This document shows positions 34,490-43,756 of a stretch of 64,000 nt of DNA, one piece after another. How positions within the stretch are numbered: position 1 is the first letter of the stretch; every line of letters starts with the position of its first letter. This DNA is from UMGS1889 sp964540575. GTDB lineage: Bacteria > Bacillota > Clostridia > Oscillospirales > Ruminococcaceae. Made by a program: the position numbers and the translations under genes. The notes below the pieces were generated by a model. The model was given only the letters and a program-made list of their open reading frames with translations. It did not search any database and was not told where the DNA came from. Location of the stretch: positions 1 to 64,000 of the forward strand of contig CAZINI010000008.1 in assembly GCA_964540575.1 (NCBI GenBank), written 5' to 3'.

Positions 34490-35275
34490 TCATATATCCA
34501 ACAGACCTGTTATTATCTTCCGAAAAGCCAACGCATTCTTTTCATTGATTTTAGCTATATTTTCACAACTAATGAACGCTGGTGAAAAATGCTGCTCAAA
34601 GGTTCTTACCTCGGATAATAAGCCGCTGTCCAAATATTTACATTCCAGATTATATACCGACCATGACATAGATAAAAGTGAATCATCGGACAAGCTTTTT
34701 TCGGCATAGGAATCGTATGAAAGCAATTCTTCATCGGTTTCATCAGAGAGAAGTCTGTTATATGAAGTTTCTATCAACTGAAGCTGTCTATTGTTATCAA
34801 AAGTATAGCTTGAATAGTCCATCGTATAGCCTGAAAATTTTCGAAATGTACAGCATATATATGCTGTTGGAGTATTTGAAGAATAAGTCGTTATCTGCAC
34901 TTCATATAAAAAATGCTGATGATCGAAACTCAAAACTGCAATTCTATCTTCATCATATATTATAACTTCAATATGACTCGGGCAGGAGTTTTCAAATGCA
35001 ATGCTTAATATCAGCTTATTGCTTTCATCATAATAATGTTCCATATAATTACCGCTGCCGGGTTTTCTTGAAAATTTTGAAAAGACTTTGAATTTTTTGT
35101 GAGCAAGTACATCGCATAAGTTAAATTTGATCGGATAAGAATTAACTTTAGAAATTACCTTCATTTTAACCTTGCTTTCGCAGTTTTCGATCAAGGCGTC
35201 ATATTCATTATGATATTTCAAATAATACTTACGAAAAAGCTCTTTTCCGTTTTTAAGACAATTTATGTCTATCAT
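34490..35275 (-). CDS. Hypothetical protein, AT-rich orphan
   Basis: A 261-residue soluble protein with no family I recognise; no signal peptide, no transmembrane segment and no obvious catalytic motif. It is rich in Ser, Tyr, Asn and acidic residues (YSSYTFDNNRQLQLIE, SYDSYAEKSLSDDS). Codon use is clearly more AT-rich than in its neighbours, and it sits directly downstream of a tRNA operon terminator, a common place for acquired DNA. AAGGA lies 13 bases before the ATG, a long spacing. Such small solitary acidic proteins are often immunity-like, but there is no toxin partner here, so no function is claimed. Confidence 0.65.
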   Translation of the reverse strand: MIDINCLKNGKELFRKYYLKYHNEYDALIENCESKVKMKVISKVNSYPIKFNLCDVLAHKKFKVFSKFSRKPGSGNYMEHYYDESNKLILSIAFENSCPSHIEVIIYDEDRIAVLSFDHQHFLYEVQITTYSSNTPTAYICCTFRKFSGYTMDYSSYTFDNNRQLQLIETSYNRLLSDETDEELLSYDSYAEKSLSDDSLLSMSWSVYNLECKYLDSGLLSEVRTFEQHFSPAFISCENIAKINEKNALAFRKIITGLLDI

Positions 35276-35402
35276 AAATCATTCGCCGTCCTTATAACAT
35301 ACGCATCAAGAATAAAAGACCCGGAACACACCCCGAGCCTTTGAAACACATTCTGTAATTTCACGAAAAACAAAACCCCACGGCGTGATAATACAGAAAA
35401 AA

Positions 35403-35421
35403 CCCGAGAACAACTCTCAGG
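35403..35421 (-). terminator. Terminator of the Gly-Arg-His tRNA operon
   Basis: A 7-bp stem CCTGAGA / TCTCGGG (one wobble), loop of 5, followed on the minus strand by TTTTTTC. Confidence 0.88.
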
Positions 35422-35436
35422 CTTATCTTATAAATG

Positions 35437-35514
<78 letters not shown>

Positions 35515-35518
35515 ATAT

Positions 35519-35595
35519 TGGCGCGCCATGCTGGATTCGAACCAGCGGCTTACTGCTTAGAAGGCAGTTACTCTATCCAGCTGAGTTAATGGCGC
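35519..35595 (-). tRNA. tRNA-Arg (anticodon TCT)
   Basis: A 77-base cloverleaf with encoded CCA; acceptor GCGCCAT/ATGGCGC, anticodon loop CTTCTAA. Confidence 0.96.
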
Positions 35596-35599
35596 ACAT

Positions 35600-35673
<74 letters not shown>

Positions 35674-35745
35674 AATACTTCTGCTGAAAGAAAACTCTGC
35701 AAGCTTTTCTGCTTGAATTTGTTTATCTCTCTCAGCGACTTTATT

Positions 35746-35774
35746 ATTATATCACACCCGAATTATTTTGTCAA
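35746..35774 (-). promoter_or_regulatory. Promoter of the Gly-Arg-His tRNA operon
   Basis: TTGACA (35774-35769), 17-base spacer, TATAAT (35751-35746), followed by GTCGCTGAGAGA (35739-35728), the same initial segment as in the other tRNA operon. Confidence 0.92.
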
Positions 35775-35824
35775 GCATTTTTTTGAAATTTATTTTAATT
35801 AACCTGAGAGTTACATTTTGTTAA

Positions 35825-35861
35825 AAATCGGGCAACCGATACAACTGCGGCTGCCCGATTT
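35825..35861 (-). terminator. Terminator after the clpC-like gene
   Basis: A 10-bp stem AAATCGGGCA / TGCCCGATTT followed on the minus strand by TTAACAAAA; ends the long ruvC-to-clpC gene series. Confidence 0.8.
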
Positions 35862-35879
35862 CTATTATTTGAAACCAAA

Positions 35880-38210
35880 TTACTGCTTAACTTTGACCTT
35901 TATCTCATTGTTTTCAGCGGAAACCTCAATAGCGGCAATGCCATTATCCGAATCGATGATAAGCTCGGCGGTCTTATCCTCCACCTCTGTGCGGATAACA
36001 CGTCTGATGTCCCTTGCACCGAACTTTCCGCCGTAGGATTTCTCCGCAATAGCCTCCAGAGCGGCTTTGTCATAGCTGAATGTGATGCCCTTCTCCTCAA
36101 GCGGTTCCTTCATCTCGTCCAGCATAAGAGCGGCAACATCACAATAATTCTCCTTAGTAAGAGGATCGAACACAACAACCTCATCAATACGGCTGAGAAA
36201 CTCGGGACGAAGGAAGTCGGACAGTGCCTTCATCGCCTTTTCCTTTGAGATCTCTCCTGCTGTCTTGTTGAAGCCGACACCCGTGCTCTTGTCGGTGGAA
36301 CCTGCATTGGAGGTCATAGCAATGATGGTGTTCTCAAAGCTTACGGAGCGTCCCTGTGCATCGTTTACCTTGCCTTCGTCAAGTATCTGAAGGAGAATGT
36401 TCAGCACATCGGGATGTGCCTTTTCAATTTCATCGAAAAGCACTACCGAATAGGGCTTTCTTCTCACCTTTTCGGTCAGCTGACCTGCCTCATCATAGCC
36501 AACATATCCCGGAGGTGAACCGATAAGTCTGGAAACCGAATGCTTCTCCATATACTCGGTCATATCAAGCCTGATAAGCGGCTCGTTTCCGTCAAAAAGC
36601 TCCTGTGCAAGCACCTTAACAAGCTCGGTTTTTCCGACACCCGTCGGTCCCACAAAAATGAACGAAGCGGGACGGCGGCGTTTTGAAAGCTGAACTCTCG
36701 TCCGCTTTATAGCCTTGCTCACCAGCTCAACAGCCTTATCCTGACCGATAATATGCTTTTTGAGTTCATCTTCAAGAGATGCTATCTTCTTATACTCCGA
36801 CTCGGCGACCTTTGCAGCGGGGATGCCCGTCCAAAGCTCTATGACCTTAGAAAGGTCGGTTTCCGTAACATACAGCTCGGAAATAGCCTTTTCAAGCTCT
36901 GCAAGCTTTTCCTCTTCCCTGCTGATCTCACCCTTTATCTCCGCAAGCTTTGCATAATCGGGCTCGGAGGAATCCTCATAGTCCTTCTGCTCATTGCGAA
37001 GCTTTTCGAGATTTTCCGATGTGCTGTCATAATCGGACAGTTCGTCGCTTCTGATGCATCTGTATGCACACGCCTCGTCAAGCAGGTCAATAGCCTTATC
37101 GGGCAAAAATCTGTCGTTGATATATCTCTCGGATAAAACCGCACAGCGTTTCAGAAGCTCATCACTGATCTTTACCCGATGATGCTTCTCGTAATATTCC
37201 CTAATACCCAGCAGAACACTGTAAGTATTCTCAACGGTAGGCTCGGGAACGGTAACAGGCTGAAAACGTCTTTCTAGTGCACTGTCCTTTTCGATATACT
37301 TGCGGTATTCATTGAAGGTAGTCGCACCGATCACCTGCACCTCGCCCCTTGAAAGAGCGGGCTTCAGAATATTTGCAGCGTTCATAGAGCCTTCGCTGTC
37401 GCCGGCACCCACAAGACTGTGTACCTCATCGATAAACAGTATTATGTTGCCCTCAGCCTTTACTTCTTCAATAAGACCCTTTACACGGCTCTCAAACTGT
37501 CCCCTGAACTGAGTTCCCGCAACCAGAGCGGTCAGATCCAGCAGACAAAGCTGCTTGTTTTTCAGTCTGAACGGAACATCTCCCGCCGCTATCTTCTGAG
37601 CAATACCCTCAACAATAGCAGTTTTACCCACACCCGGTTCACCTATCAGACAGGGATTGTTCTTCTGTCTGCGGCTGAGTATCTGAATAGTGCGGGCTAT
37701 CTCCTTTTCTCTGCCGATTATCCTGTCCAGCTCGCCGTCCGCCGCCTGCTGAGTAAGATTGGTGCAGTAGGTATCCAGGAACTTGCCCTTGCTTTTTTTG
37801 CTGCCCTGAGATTTATGCTTGCCGTCAGATTTGGGTTCTGCGGGTTCTACGCCATCGCTGTCACCTTCATCATGCCTGCGGCTTGCGGAAAATGCACTGC
37901 CAAGCTGTCCCAGACTGCTCTGAATACCGCCCAGCATATTCTGGATAAACGGCGGGATAGCACCCGTTCCGCCTCTTTCAAAGGAATCTCCGTCACCCGC
38001 ATCAAAGTCGTCCGAGAAATCGGTCATTTCGTCTGCAAACTGCTCGATCTCGTCATCGGAAATACCCATTTGATCCATATATTCCTTTACCTGCGGAATA
38101 TTAAGCTCTCTTGCACAGACAAGGCATAAGCCCTCATTTTTCTTTTCTTCGCCCTGAATAGCGGTGATAAACACGACCGCCATTCGCTTCTTACATCTTG
38201 TACAAAGCAT
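35880..38210 (-). CDS. ClpC-like double AAA+ ATPase with N-terminal McsA-like zinc finger
   Basis: A 776-residue Clp ATPase, probably an unfoldase for ClpP. The first 40 residues carry CTRC near residue 3 and CLVCA near residue 30, resembling the N-terminus of the adaptor McsA; the usual double-repeat Clp N-domain is absent. A linker rich in Gly/Asp/Ser follows, then D1 (Walker A GEPGVGKT, Walker B ILFIDEVHSL), a middle segment (LRNEQKDYEDSS...ELEKAISELY) and D2 (GPTGVGKTE, VVLFDEIEKAHPDV). The loop STGVGFNK supplies a VGF tripeptide of the ClpP-docking type. A TTG at 38222 lies in the ribosome site (GGAGG); ATG 38210 is used. Last gene of the long series starting at ruvC. Confidence 0.92.
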   Translation of the reverse strand: MLCTRCKKRMAVVFITAIQGEEKKNEGLCLVCARELNIPQVKEYMDQMGISDDEIEQFADEMTDFSDDFDAGDGDSFERGGTGAIPPFIQNMLGGIQSSLGQLGSAFSASRRHDEGDSDGVEPAEPKSDGKHKSQGSKKSKGKFLDTYCTNLTQQAADGELDRIIGREKEIARTIQILSRRQKNNPCLIGEPGVGKTAIVEGIAQKIAAGDVPFRLKNKQLCLLDLTALVAGTQFRGQFESRVKGLIEEVKAEGNIILFIDEVHSLVGAGDSEGSMNAANILKPALSRGEVQVIGATTFNEYRKYIEKDSALERRFQPVTVPEPTVENTYSVLLGIREYYEKHHRVKISDELLKRCAVLSERYINDRFLPDKAIDLLDEACAYRCIRSDELSDYDSTSENLEKLRNEQKDYEDSSEPDYAKLAEIKGEISREEEKLAELEKAISELYVTETDLSKVIELWTGIPAAKVAESEYKKIASLEDELKKHIIGQDKAVELVSKAIKRTRVQLSKRRRPASFIFVGPTGVGKTELVKVLAQELFDGNEPLIRLDMTEYMEKHSVSRLIGSPPGYVGYDEAGQLTEKVRRKPYSVVLFDEIEKAHPDVLNILLQILDEGKVNDAQGRSVSFENTIIAMTSNAGSTDKSTGVGFNKTAGEISKEKAMKALSDFLRPEFLSRIDEVVVFDPLTKENYCDVAALMLDEMKEPLEEKGITFSYDKAALEAIAEKSYGGKFGARDIRRVIRTEVEDKTAELIIDSDNGIAAIEVSAENNEIKVKVKQ

Positions 38211-38238
38211 ATGATCCTCCAAATCCCGCTTTCAAGTA

Positions 38239-39096
38239 TCACGAAAGCGAAAAGTAATATATATACCTATAAAAAACAGTATTATCAATAGTATCGGTGT
38301 TGACAAACGGCAGAGCATTTCCGCTCAGCCCAATGATTATCCGAAGAAGTGCAGTGATAAGTGCCAGATAAACAGCGGCTTCCGCAAGTCCGGCAGCACC
38401 GCCAAGCACTGTATTTGCCGTACCCACCAAAGGCACCTTGCTGACAGCAGAGCTTGCTCTCGAAAGCCTGCGGACAGCAGTCATGGCAGCTCCGAATATG
38501 ACGAAAAACAAAAGCGAACGGAGAAGATATATCGCTTCATATCTGATAAAATTCTCCTCGATATAAGCTGCCGCCTCAGCGGGGTCGCCCAGTATCGTCC
38601 GCAGTATATCATCTTCACTGTCCCTATCTGAGAACGGAAGAATTCTCGGGATAATTGAATTTGTCAACTCTTTTAGTTTAGCATTAATTTCCTCTTTCGT
38701 CAATCCCGTTTCGGAATTTTCGGGAATATACTTTAAAATTTCATCGGCAATGCCGTTGTTTTCGTTATTGTTTACCTTATCTATAAAATCGTCTATTTCC
38801 GAATTTTCGGCATTATAGCCGTATTCCGCAAGAATAGCTTTGATTTTTTCTTTGATACTGACGCTTGCCTCGGTTATCTCCTTTTCAATAGCGGACGTTA
38901 TCGGCTCTTTCAGATAGCTGTCATACAGCTTGGGAGCAGCCGCACGGCTGATGAACAAAGCCGCCGCAAAGCAGATAATATATCCGAAGAACATAACCAT
39001 CATTTTGACAAAGCCCTTTTTTGCCCCCGCCGCCGTAAGTATCACTATCATCAGTGCCGCCACAGCATCGTAGACAAGTGCAGGACGAAGCTCCAA
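38239..39096 (-). CDS. CvpA-like membrane protein
   Basis: A 285-residue membrane protein with N-terminal helices (VYDAVAALMIVILTAAGAKKGFVKMMVMFFGYI) resembling the CvpA/colicin V production family, an acidic middle soluble section (residues ~70-160) and further helices near the C-terminus. The role of the family is not settled. Start is TTG at 39096 with AAGGAGGG six bases before it. 28 bases ahead of the clpC-like gene. Confidence 0.75.
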   Translation of the reverse strand: MELRPALVYDAVAALMIVILTAAGAKKGFVKMMVMFFGYIICFAAALFISRAAAPKLYDSYLKEPITSAIEKEITEASVSIKEKIKAILAEYGYNAENSEIDDFIDKVNNNENNGIADEILKYIPENSETGLTKEEINAKLKELTNSIIPRILPFSDRDSEDDILRTILGDPAEAAAYIEENFIRYEAIYLLRSLLFFVIFGAAMTAVRRLSRASSAVSKVPLVGTANTVLGGAAGLAEAAVYLALITALLRIIIGLSGNALPFVNTDTIDNTVFYRYIYYFSLS

Positions 39097-39115
39097 AGCA
39101 GTCCCTCCTTACAGA

Positions 39116-40294
39116 TCAGCCGTTGAAATCAATGCGGTTGATCTCATCATAGCCGAGAAGATATATGTAACCGTCCAGCTTGACAAAGCCGTCGTATTCG
39201 TCGTCCAGCGAAACGCTTGCACCCTCCGTGCCGTCGGCGTTATAAGAGGATATTCCCGAGGACGTGAGTATATAAACGCTGCTGCCCTCAACGGTAATAT
39301 CCTTTGCAAGCCCGCTGATGCTAAGCTCGGAAACGGTATTGTCGGCGTTATTTATAAGCATCAGGACGGTTTTTCTTCGCTCCTGATTTTCAAATATGAG
39401 AGCAGTCAGTTCCTTTGAGCTGTCAAAGTCGATAAGTGTGTTTTTGTAGCCCACAGAGGTCTTATATCTGCCGCTTTCATCGAAATATGCACACATATTG
39501 TCGCCGAACATCAGCTCGCCGCCGTCAACAGACTTGGTGGACATTGCCATTGTGCTGATGGTGTCCGATACCCAGACAGCATCTCTTTCACCATAGCGAT
39601 AACGGGTCATCTGAGAAACAAGCTCTCCACCCGAAGCACCCAGCGTTGTGACAACAATGCCGTCATTATTATCGGTAAAGGAAACGTCGATAATACGCCT
39701 GTCATTTGCCGTCAGGCTGAATATCAGCTCGCCGTTGGGGTCAAATACCGACAGCTGTGACAAAGCCTTTTCGGGACGGGTCACGACCGCTGTGTTGTCG
39801 CTGCTGCTGAGCCGTGCAAAAAGTATGCTTTCCTCGGTATTTTTCTCGAATATGGTCTTGTGACGGTTCACGACCCGAAGCTTTTTCCCGCCAAGGTCGT
39901 AAATAAGCACACGTCTGCCGTTTGCCGCCATTACAGGGTTGGCATACTCGTGCTGAACGTCCGAATTAAGCTCTCCGTTTATATCGTATATCCGCAAATG
40001 AGATTCATCAAGCAGCGAAAAATAGCCATTCATGGGCAGCAGCTGATACCCCGAGCCGCCTGTTATGGAAATGGGAAAATTACCCTCCGCAAGCTCGCCG
40101 CTGTTTTGGGCGGTGAATGCAGGTATCTTCTTCATAATGCCGTCCAGCTTCGGATACCAGAGATTTTTTGTCAGCACAACAGCCGCTGCCGCCGCAATAA
40201 GCAGCACAGCGGGGATCAGCTTCCTTGCAAAGCTTTTGGCTTTTTTATTCCGCTTAAATCTATTCATCTCTCTGACGTCGGTGTTTATTGCCAT
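39116..40294 (-). CDS. DUF5711-type membrane-anchored propeller protein
   Basis: A 392-residue protein: basic cytoplasmic N-terminus (RFKRNKKAKSFARK), one transmembrane helix (LIPAVLLIAAAAAVVLT near residue 28), then an extracellular region of repeated beta strands (LRIYDINGELNSDV, LSVFDPNGELIFSL, ISSYNADGTEGASV) that looks like a beta-propeller. I associate it with DUF5711, a family seen in Ruminococcaceae; function unknown. Lies between truA and the cvpA-like gene. Confidence 0.72.
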   Translation of the reverse strand: MAINTDVREMNRFKRNKKAKSFARKLIPAVLLIAAAAAVVLTKNLWYPKLDGIMKKIPAFTAQNSGELAEGNFPISITGGSGYQLLPMNGYFSLLDESHLRIYDINGELNSDVQHEYANPVMAANGRRVLIYDLGGKKLRVVNRHKTIFEKNTEESILFARLSSSDNTAVVTRPEKALSQLSVFDPNGELIFSLTANDRRIIDVSFTDNNDGIVVTTLGASGGELVSQMTRYRYGERDAVWVSDTISTMAMSTKSVDGGELMFGDNMCAYFDESGRYKTSVGYKNTLIDFDSSKELTALIFENQERRKTVLMLINNADNTVSELSISGLAKDITVEGSSVYILTSSGISSYNADGTEGASVSLDDEYDGFVKLDGYIYLLGYDEINRIDFNG

Positions 40295-40309
40295 ATAATA
40301 CCTTCCTTA

Positions 40310-41044
40310 TCAGTAAAAAACCTTGTTAAGATACAGCCCATGCGGAGGTGCTGTTTTCCCCGCCTGAGTTCTGTCAAGAGCCTCGATTATCTTAGGAATA
40401 CCATCGGGCGGTATTTTTCCTTCGTTTATGTAAATAAGAGTGCCGACCATTATCCTAATCATATTATACAAAAAACCGTTGCCTTTTACAAGCAGTTTCA
40501 CCAAATTTTCATCTTTCTCGACCTTGAAATATTCAATTGTCCTGACATTATCCTCTTTTAAGCCGGCAGTTCCACAGAATGAGGTAAAATCGTGCGTCCC
40601 CACAAAGTCAAGAGCGGAACGGGCAATAAGCTCCGTGTCAAGCCCATAAGGATAATGCAGTGCCAGGTCGGACATAAACGGATTTTTGCTTTCCGATACG
40701 CATATCTTGTAAACATATTCCTTTGCCACACAGGAAAATCTTGCGTGAAAATCCTCGGGAGCTTCCTCGCAGGATAAAATAGCAATATCCTCGGGAAGCA
40801 TGGAATTCAGTCCCCTGACGAAATTTTTGCAGGGAATGGTGCTGTTCGTCATAAAGGAAAAGCAGAACTCGTTTGCATGAACACCCGTGTCCGTCCTTGA
40901 ACAGCCGTTTACGGTGACCTGCTCATTCAGCAGCTTTCCCATCATTCTTTCGAGAACGTTCTGAATTCCCACGGCATTGTCCTGCCGCTGAAATCCGTGG
41001 TATCTCGTCCCACGATAGGACATATAGACCTTCAGATTTCTCAA
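40310..41044 (-). CDS. truA: tRNA pseudouridine synthase A
   Basis: Makes pseudouridine at positions 38-40 of tRNA anticodon arms. The 244-residue protein has the catalytic aspartate in GCSRTDTGVHA near residue 50 and RNLKVYMSYRGTRYHGFQRQ at the N-terminus. ATG 41053 sits directly on the AAAGGA ribosome site; the TTG at 41044 has normal spacing and matches the family N-terminus, so it is preferred. Follows ecfT, as in many Firmicutes. Confidence 0.94.
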   Translation of the reverse strand: MRNLKVYMSYRGTRYHGFQRQDNAVGIQNVLERMMGKLLNEQVTVNGCSRTDTGVHANEFCFSFMTNSTIPCKNFVRGLNSMLPEDIAILSCEEAPEDFHARFSCVAKEYVYKICVSESKNPFMSDLALHYPYGLDTELIARSALDFVGTHDFTSFCGTAGLKEDNVRTIEYFKVEKDENLVKLLVKGNGFLYNMIRIMVGTLIYINEGKIPPDGIPKIIEALDRTQAGKTAPPHGLYLNKVFY

Positions 41045-41066
41045 GAACACCATTCCTTTCCAAATT

Positions 41067-41870
41067 TTACGAAGTCACTGTACCCAGAAAAATTACCAGC
41101 GACAAAAACAGCGTCGAAACCGCCAGAGCCGCATAATCCTTGCCGCCCGATTTAAGAGTTTTCAGACGTGTCCGTCCCTCGCCGCCCTGATAGCAGCGGC
41201 ATTCCATAGCCAGAGCCAGCTCCTCCGCACGTCTGAACGCCGACACGAAAAGCGGTATAAGAATAGGGATAAGTGCCTTTGCCCGCTGAATAAGACCGCC
41301 GCTTTCCAGGTCGGCACCTCTTGCCTTTTGTGCGGACATTATCTTGTCCGTTTCCTCAATAAGCGTCGGGATAAACCGCAGAGCGATAGTCATCATCATA
41401 GCCAGCTCGTGAACGGGCAGACCTATCTTCTTAAACGGCGACAGCAGCTGCTCGATAGCATCTGTCAGCGTAATGGGCGAAGTGGTATAGGTCAGCAGCG
41501 ACGAACCGCAGATAAGCAGGATTATCCGAACTACCATGACCGCCGTAGTGCGAAGTCCCACATCGGTTATCTTTATTTTCCAAATGGAAAATACCGCCAC
41601 ACCGTCAATGAAGAACAGGTTCAGAACGGAGGTGAAAATTATTATGGGGATAATGGGCTTCAAGCTTTTCAGCATAAGCTTCAGCGGTATTTTTGAAAGA
41701 ATAAATTCTATTAGCAGAAATATGAACCCCGTAAGCAGTCCCGCAAAGCCCTCGGTGCAGAAAAGCATTACTATGAAAATTCCCGTAATGATTATCTTAA
41801 ATCTCGGGTCAAGACGGTGCATAAAGGAATTTCCCGGGAAATACTGTCCTATCGTAATATCCTTAAGCAT
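41067..41870 (-). CDS. ecfT: ECF transporter transmembrane protein EcfT
   Basis: Shared membrane scaffold of the energy-coupling factor vitamin/metal uptake system. The 267-residue protein has four to six hydrophobic segments and the two short Ala-Arg-Gly-like coupling motifs, MSAQKARGADLESGG and ECRCYQGGEGRT. Start overlaps the ecfA2 stop by eight bases. No S component gene is in the window, so substrates are unknown. Confidence 0.95.
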   Translation of the reverse strand: MLKDITIGQYFPGNSFMHRLDPRFKIIITGIFIVMLFCTEGFAGLLTGFIFLLIEFILSKIPLKLMLKSLKPIIPIIIFTSVLNLFFIDGVAVFSIWKIKITDVGLRTTAVMVVRIILLICGSSLLTYTTSPITLTDAIEQLLSPFKKIGLPVHELAMMMTIALRFIPTLIEETDKIMSAQKARGADLESGGLIQRAKALIPILIPLFVSAFRRAEELALAMECRCYQGGEGRTRLKTLKSGGKDYAALAVSTLFLSLVIFLGTVTS

Positions 41871-42732
41871 TGGCGTTACCGTCCTTTCCCATATATTTCA
41901 GAACGGCAGCCTTTGCCTGTTCAACAGTGTAAACATCACGGGGCAGGTCGTAGCCCATAGCCCTCAGCCTGTCGAAAACACGGGTTATCTGAGGCACGGC
42001 AAGTCCCATTTCGGCTATCTCGGAAGAACGTCTGAAAACTGCCGCCGTATCATCATAACAGAAAAGCTTTCCCTTGTTCATCACAAGTATCTTTGACGCA
42101 AACTTAGCCACGTCCTCCATACTGTGGGAAACCAGCAAAACGGTTGTGTTTTTCTCCCGCTGATACCTTGCGATAAGCTCCAGCACCTTGTCCCTGCCCT
42201 TTGGGTCAAGTCCGGCGGTGGGTTCGTCAAGGATAAGCACCTTTGGCTCCATTGCCATAACTCCCGCAATTGCCACACGCCTTTTCTGTCCGCCCGAAAG
42301 CTCAAAGGGCGAACGTTCCAGCATATCCGAGGGGATTTCCAGCATTTCGGCGGTTTCCTTTACACGCTTGTCCGTTTCTTCGTCCGTAAGTCCCATATTT
42401 TTAGGTCCGAAGGAAATGTCCTTATAAACTGTTTCCTCAAATATCTGATATTCGGGATATTGGAAAACCAGCCCAACCTTGAAGCGTATATCACGGATAT
42501 TCACCGATTTATCCCAAATATCCTGTCCGTCAATGTAAATTTTACCCGAGGTGGGACGGATAAGACCGTTGAAATGCTGGATAAGCGTGGATTTTCCCGA
42601 GCCTGTATGACCGATAATTCCGATAAGCTCTCCTCCCTCAATTTCCAGCTGAACGTTGTCCACCGCTGTTTTTTCAAATGGAGTTCCCTGACTGTATGTG
42701 TAAGTCAGATTTTCCGTTTTGATGATTGCCAT
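41863..42732 (-). CDS. ecfA2: ECF transporter ATPase EcfA2
   Basis: Second ATPase of the ECF module. The 289-residue protein has Walker A GHTGSGKST near residue 38, signature LSGGQKRRVAIAG and Walker B VLILDEPTAGLDPKG. Located directly upstream of ecfT, but separated from ecfA1 by a 280-residue membrane-protein gene. Confidence 0.95.
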   Translation of the reverse strand: MAIIKTENLTYTYSQGTPFEKTAVDNVQLEIEGGELIGIIGHTGSGKSTLIQHFNGLIRPTSGKIYIDGQDIWDKSVNIRDIRFKVGLVFQYPEYQIFEETVYKDISFGPKNMGLTDEETDKRVKETAEMLEIPSDMLERSPFELSGGQKRRVAIAGVMAMEPKVLILDEPTAGLDPKGRDKVLELIARYQREKNTTVLLVSHSMEDVAKFASKILVMNKGKLFCYDDTAAVFRRSSEIAEMGLAVPQITRVFDRLRAMGYDLPRDVYTVEQAKAAVLKYMGKDGNANA

Positions 42733-42895
42733 TAAAAGACCTTTCCTTTCAAATGAAATACATTTCCCTTAACAAAAGTACCAATAATTAAGTTTTTACG
42801 GTACCGAGCGGCGAACCTTATTCATTTCACTTTCTATAATACGAAATGACAAAGGGGTCGCCCCTTGGGATAACGTTTTCTAAATTAGAAACGGC
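42733..42895 (-). other. Intergenic region with nested inverted repeats
   Basis: This 163-base stretch between ecfA2 and the inserted membrane gene holds AAGGGG/CCCCTT (42852-42866), a TTTCTAA/TTAGAAA palindrome (42878-42892) and CATTTC/GAAATG arms (42821-42848 region). It is more repeat-rich than the other gaps in the gene series and may be a scar of the insertion. Confidence 0.45.
42852..42866 (-). terminator. Hairpin after the inserted membrane gene
   Basis: AAGGGG / CCCCTT stem with loop of 3; only TTTG follows on the minus strand, so termination would be weak. Confidence 0.4.
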
Positions 42896-43738
42896 TCAGC
42901 GAGCTGTCTTTCTGATATTTCCGAGAACAAAAATGTTTACAATCGGAATAAGTGAGCCTATTATGTAAAGGATAGTTTTGCCAATTGTAATGCTGCCCGA
43001 TTTTTTCATTCTGACAGACGCACATATGCCTATAACTGCCGCAGCCGTAAATAGAAGCCCACAGAAGAAGCCGCAAAGCATCAATCCTGTAAATTGCTGC
43101 AAGCAAGAAACAACGAAGAAAAACGCTGTTCCCGCATAAATATATAAAATCAAAGGGAAAGCTAAAATACACGCAAACGGGATAATTAACCCCATAACAA
43201 ATAACCACAAGGAAACGCCACCAACCACAGCAAAGACCTCAGAAAAAGAAATAGCTGCCTTAATTATTTCCACAAAATTCACAATGAAGCCTATACCAAA
43301 AATAAGTGATATAACTTCAAAAATAATTCCCCACAATGATATTGAACGTGCACAATCCTTATGATATTCAGCATCAAGCGAACCCGGTACACCGAAAGTA
43401 AACTGTGAAGGTTCCTCCGAAAGAGGAGATTTGAGTACTTTTACCATTCCCACAGCAACAAAAACCGCTCCAATAATGCCAATCACTATGGGAATTACCA
43501 AATCAACATTGACGGATATTTTGCTTAACATTTCTTCTGCCGTTTCAAATTCCTCGGATAATAAATTAACATACTTTTTCCCAAGAAGATATGCCTGCAA
43601 AAACGCCAGCACGGCAAGGATCGGAAATCCCATCATAAACACCGTTCTGACCACTGAAGGCATAGTTTTGCTTTCTTTTCTTGGAAAAATTACAACCAAC
43701 AGAATATAAAAAGCCGCAAACACAATTGACAAAACCAT
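42896..43738 (-). CDS. Hypothetical polytopic membrane protein inserted in the ecf operon
   Basis: A 280-residue protein with about seven hydrophobic segments, for example VLSIVFAAFYILLVVIF at the N-terminus, IPIVIGIIGAVFVAVGM near 100 and ILYIIGSLIPIVNIFVLG at the end. No family recognised; the segment SVRMKKSGSITIGKTILYIIGSLIP resembles small DUF-type membrane proteins. Base composition is visibly more AT-rich than in the flanking ecf genes. It separates ecfA1 from ecfA2, normally adjacent. It might be an unusual accessory of transport, but chance insertion is the simpler reading. Confidence 0.7.
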   Translation of the reverse strand: MVLSIVFAAFYILLVVIFPRKESKTMPSVVRTVFMMGFPILAVLAFLQAYLLGKKYVNLLSEEFETAEEMLSKISVNVDLVIPIVIGIIGAVFVAVGMVKVLKSPLSEEPSQFTFGVPGSLDAEYHKDCARSISLWGIIFEVISLIFGIGFIVNFVEIIKAAISFSEVFAVVGGVSLWLFVMGLIIPFACILAFPLILYIYAGTAFFFVVSCLQQFTGLMLCGFFCGLLFTAAAVIGICASVRMKKSGSITIGKTILYIIGSLIPIVNIFVLGNIRKTAR

Positions 43739-43756
43739 ATTTATACCCCCATCAAA

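Noticed and set aside
34290..34493. 67-residue frame on the minus strand between the CDF gene and the orphan gene
   Set aside because: It overlaps a consensus TTGACA-17-TATAAT promoter and has no family-like composition.
42821..42892. Possible copy of the T-box palindrome near ecfA2
   Set aside because: TTTCTAA/TTAGAAA resembles the arms only over a few bases; no shared ends or interior.
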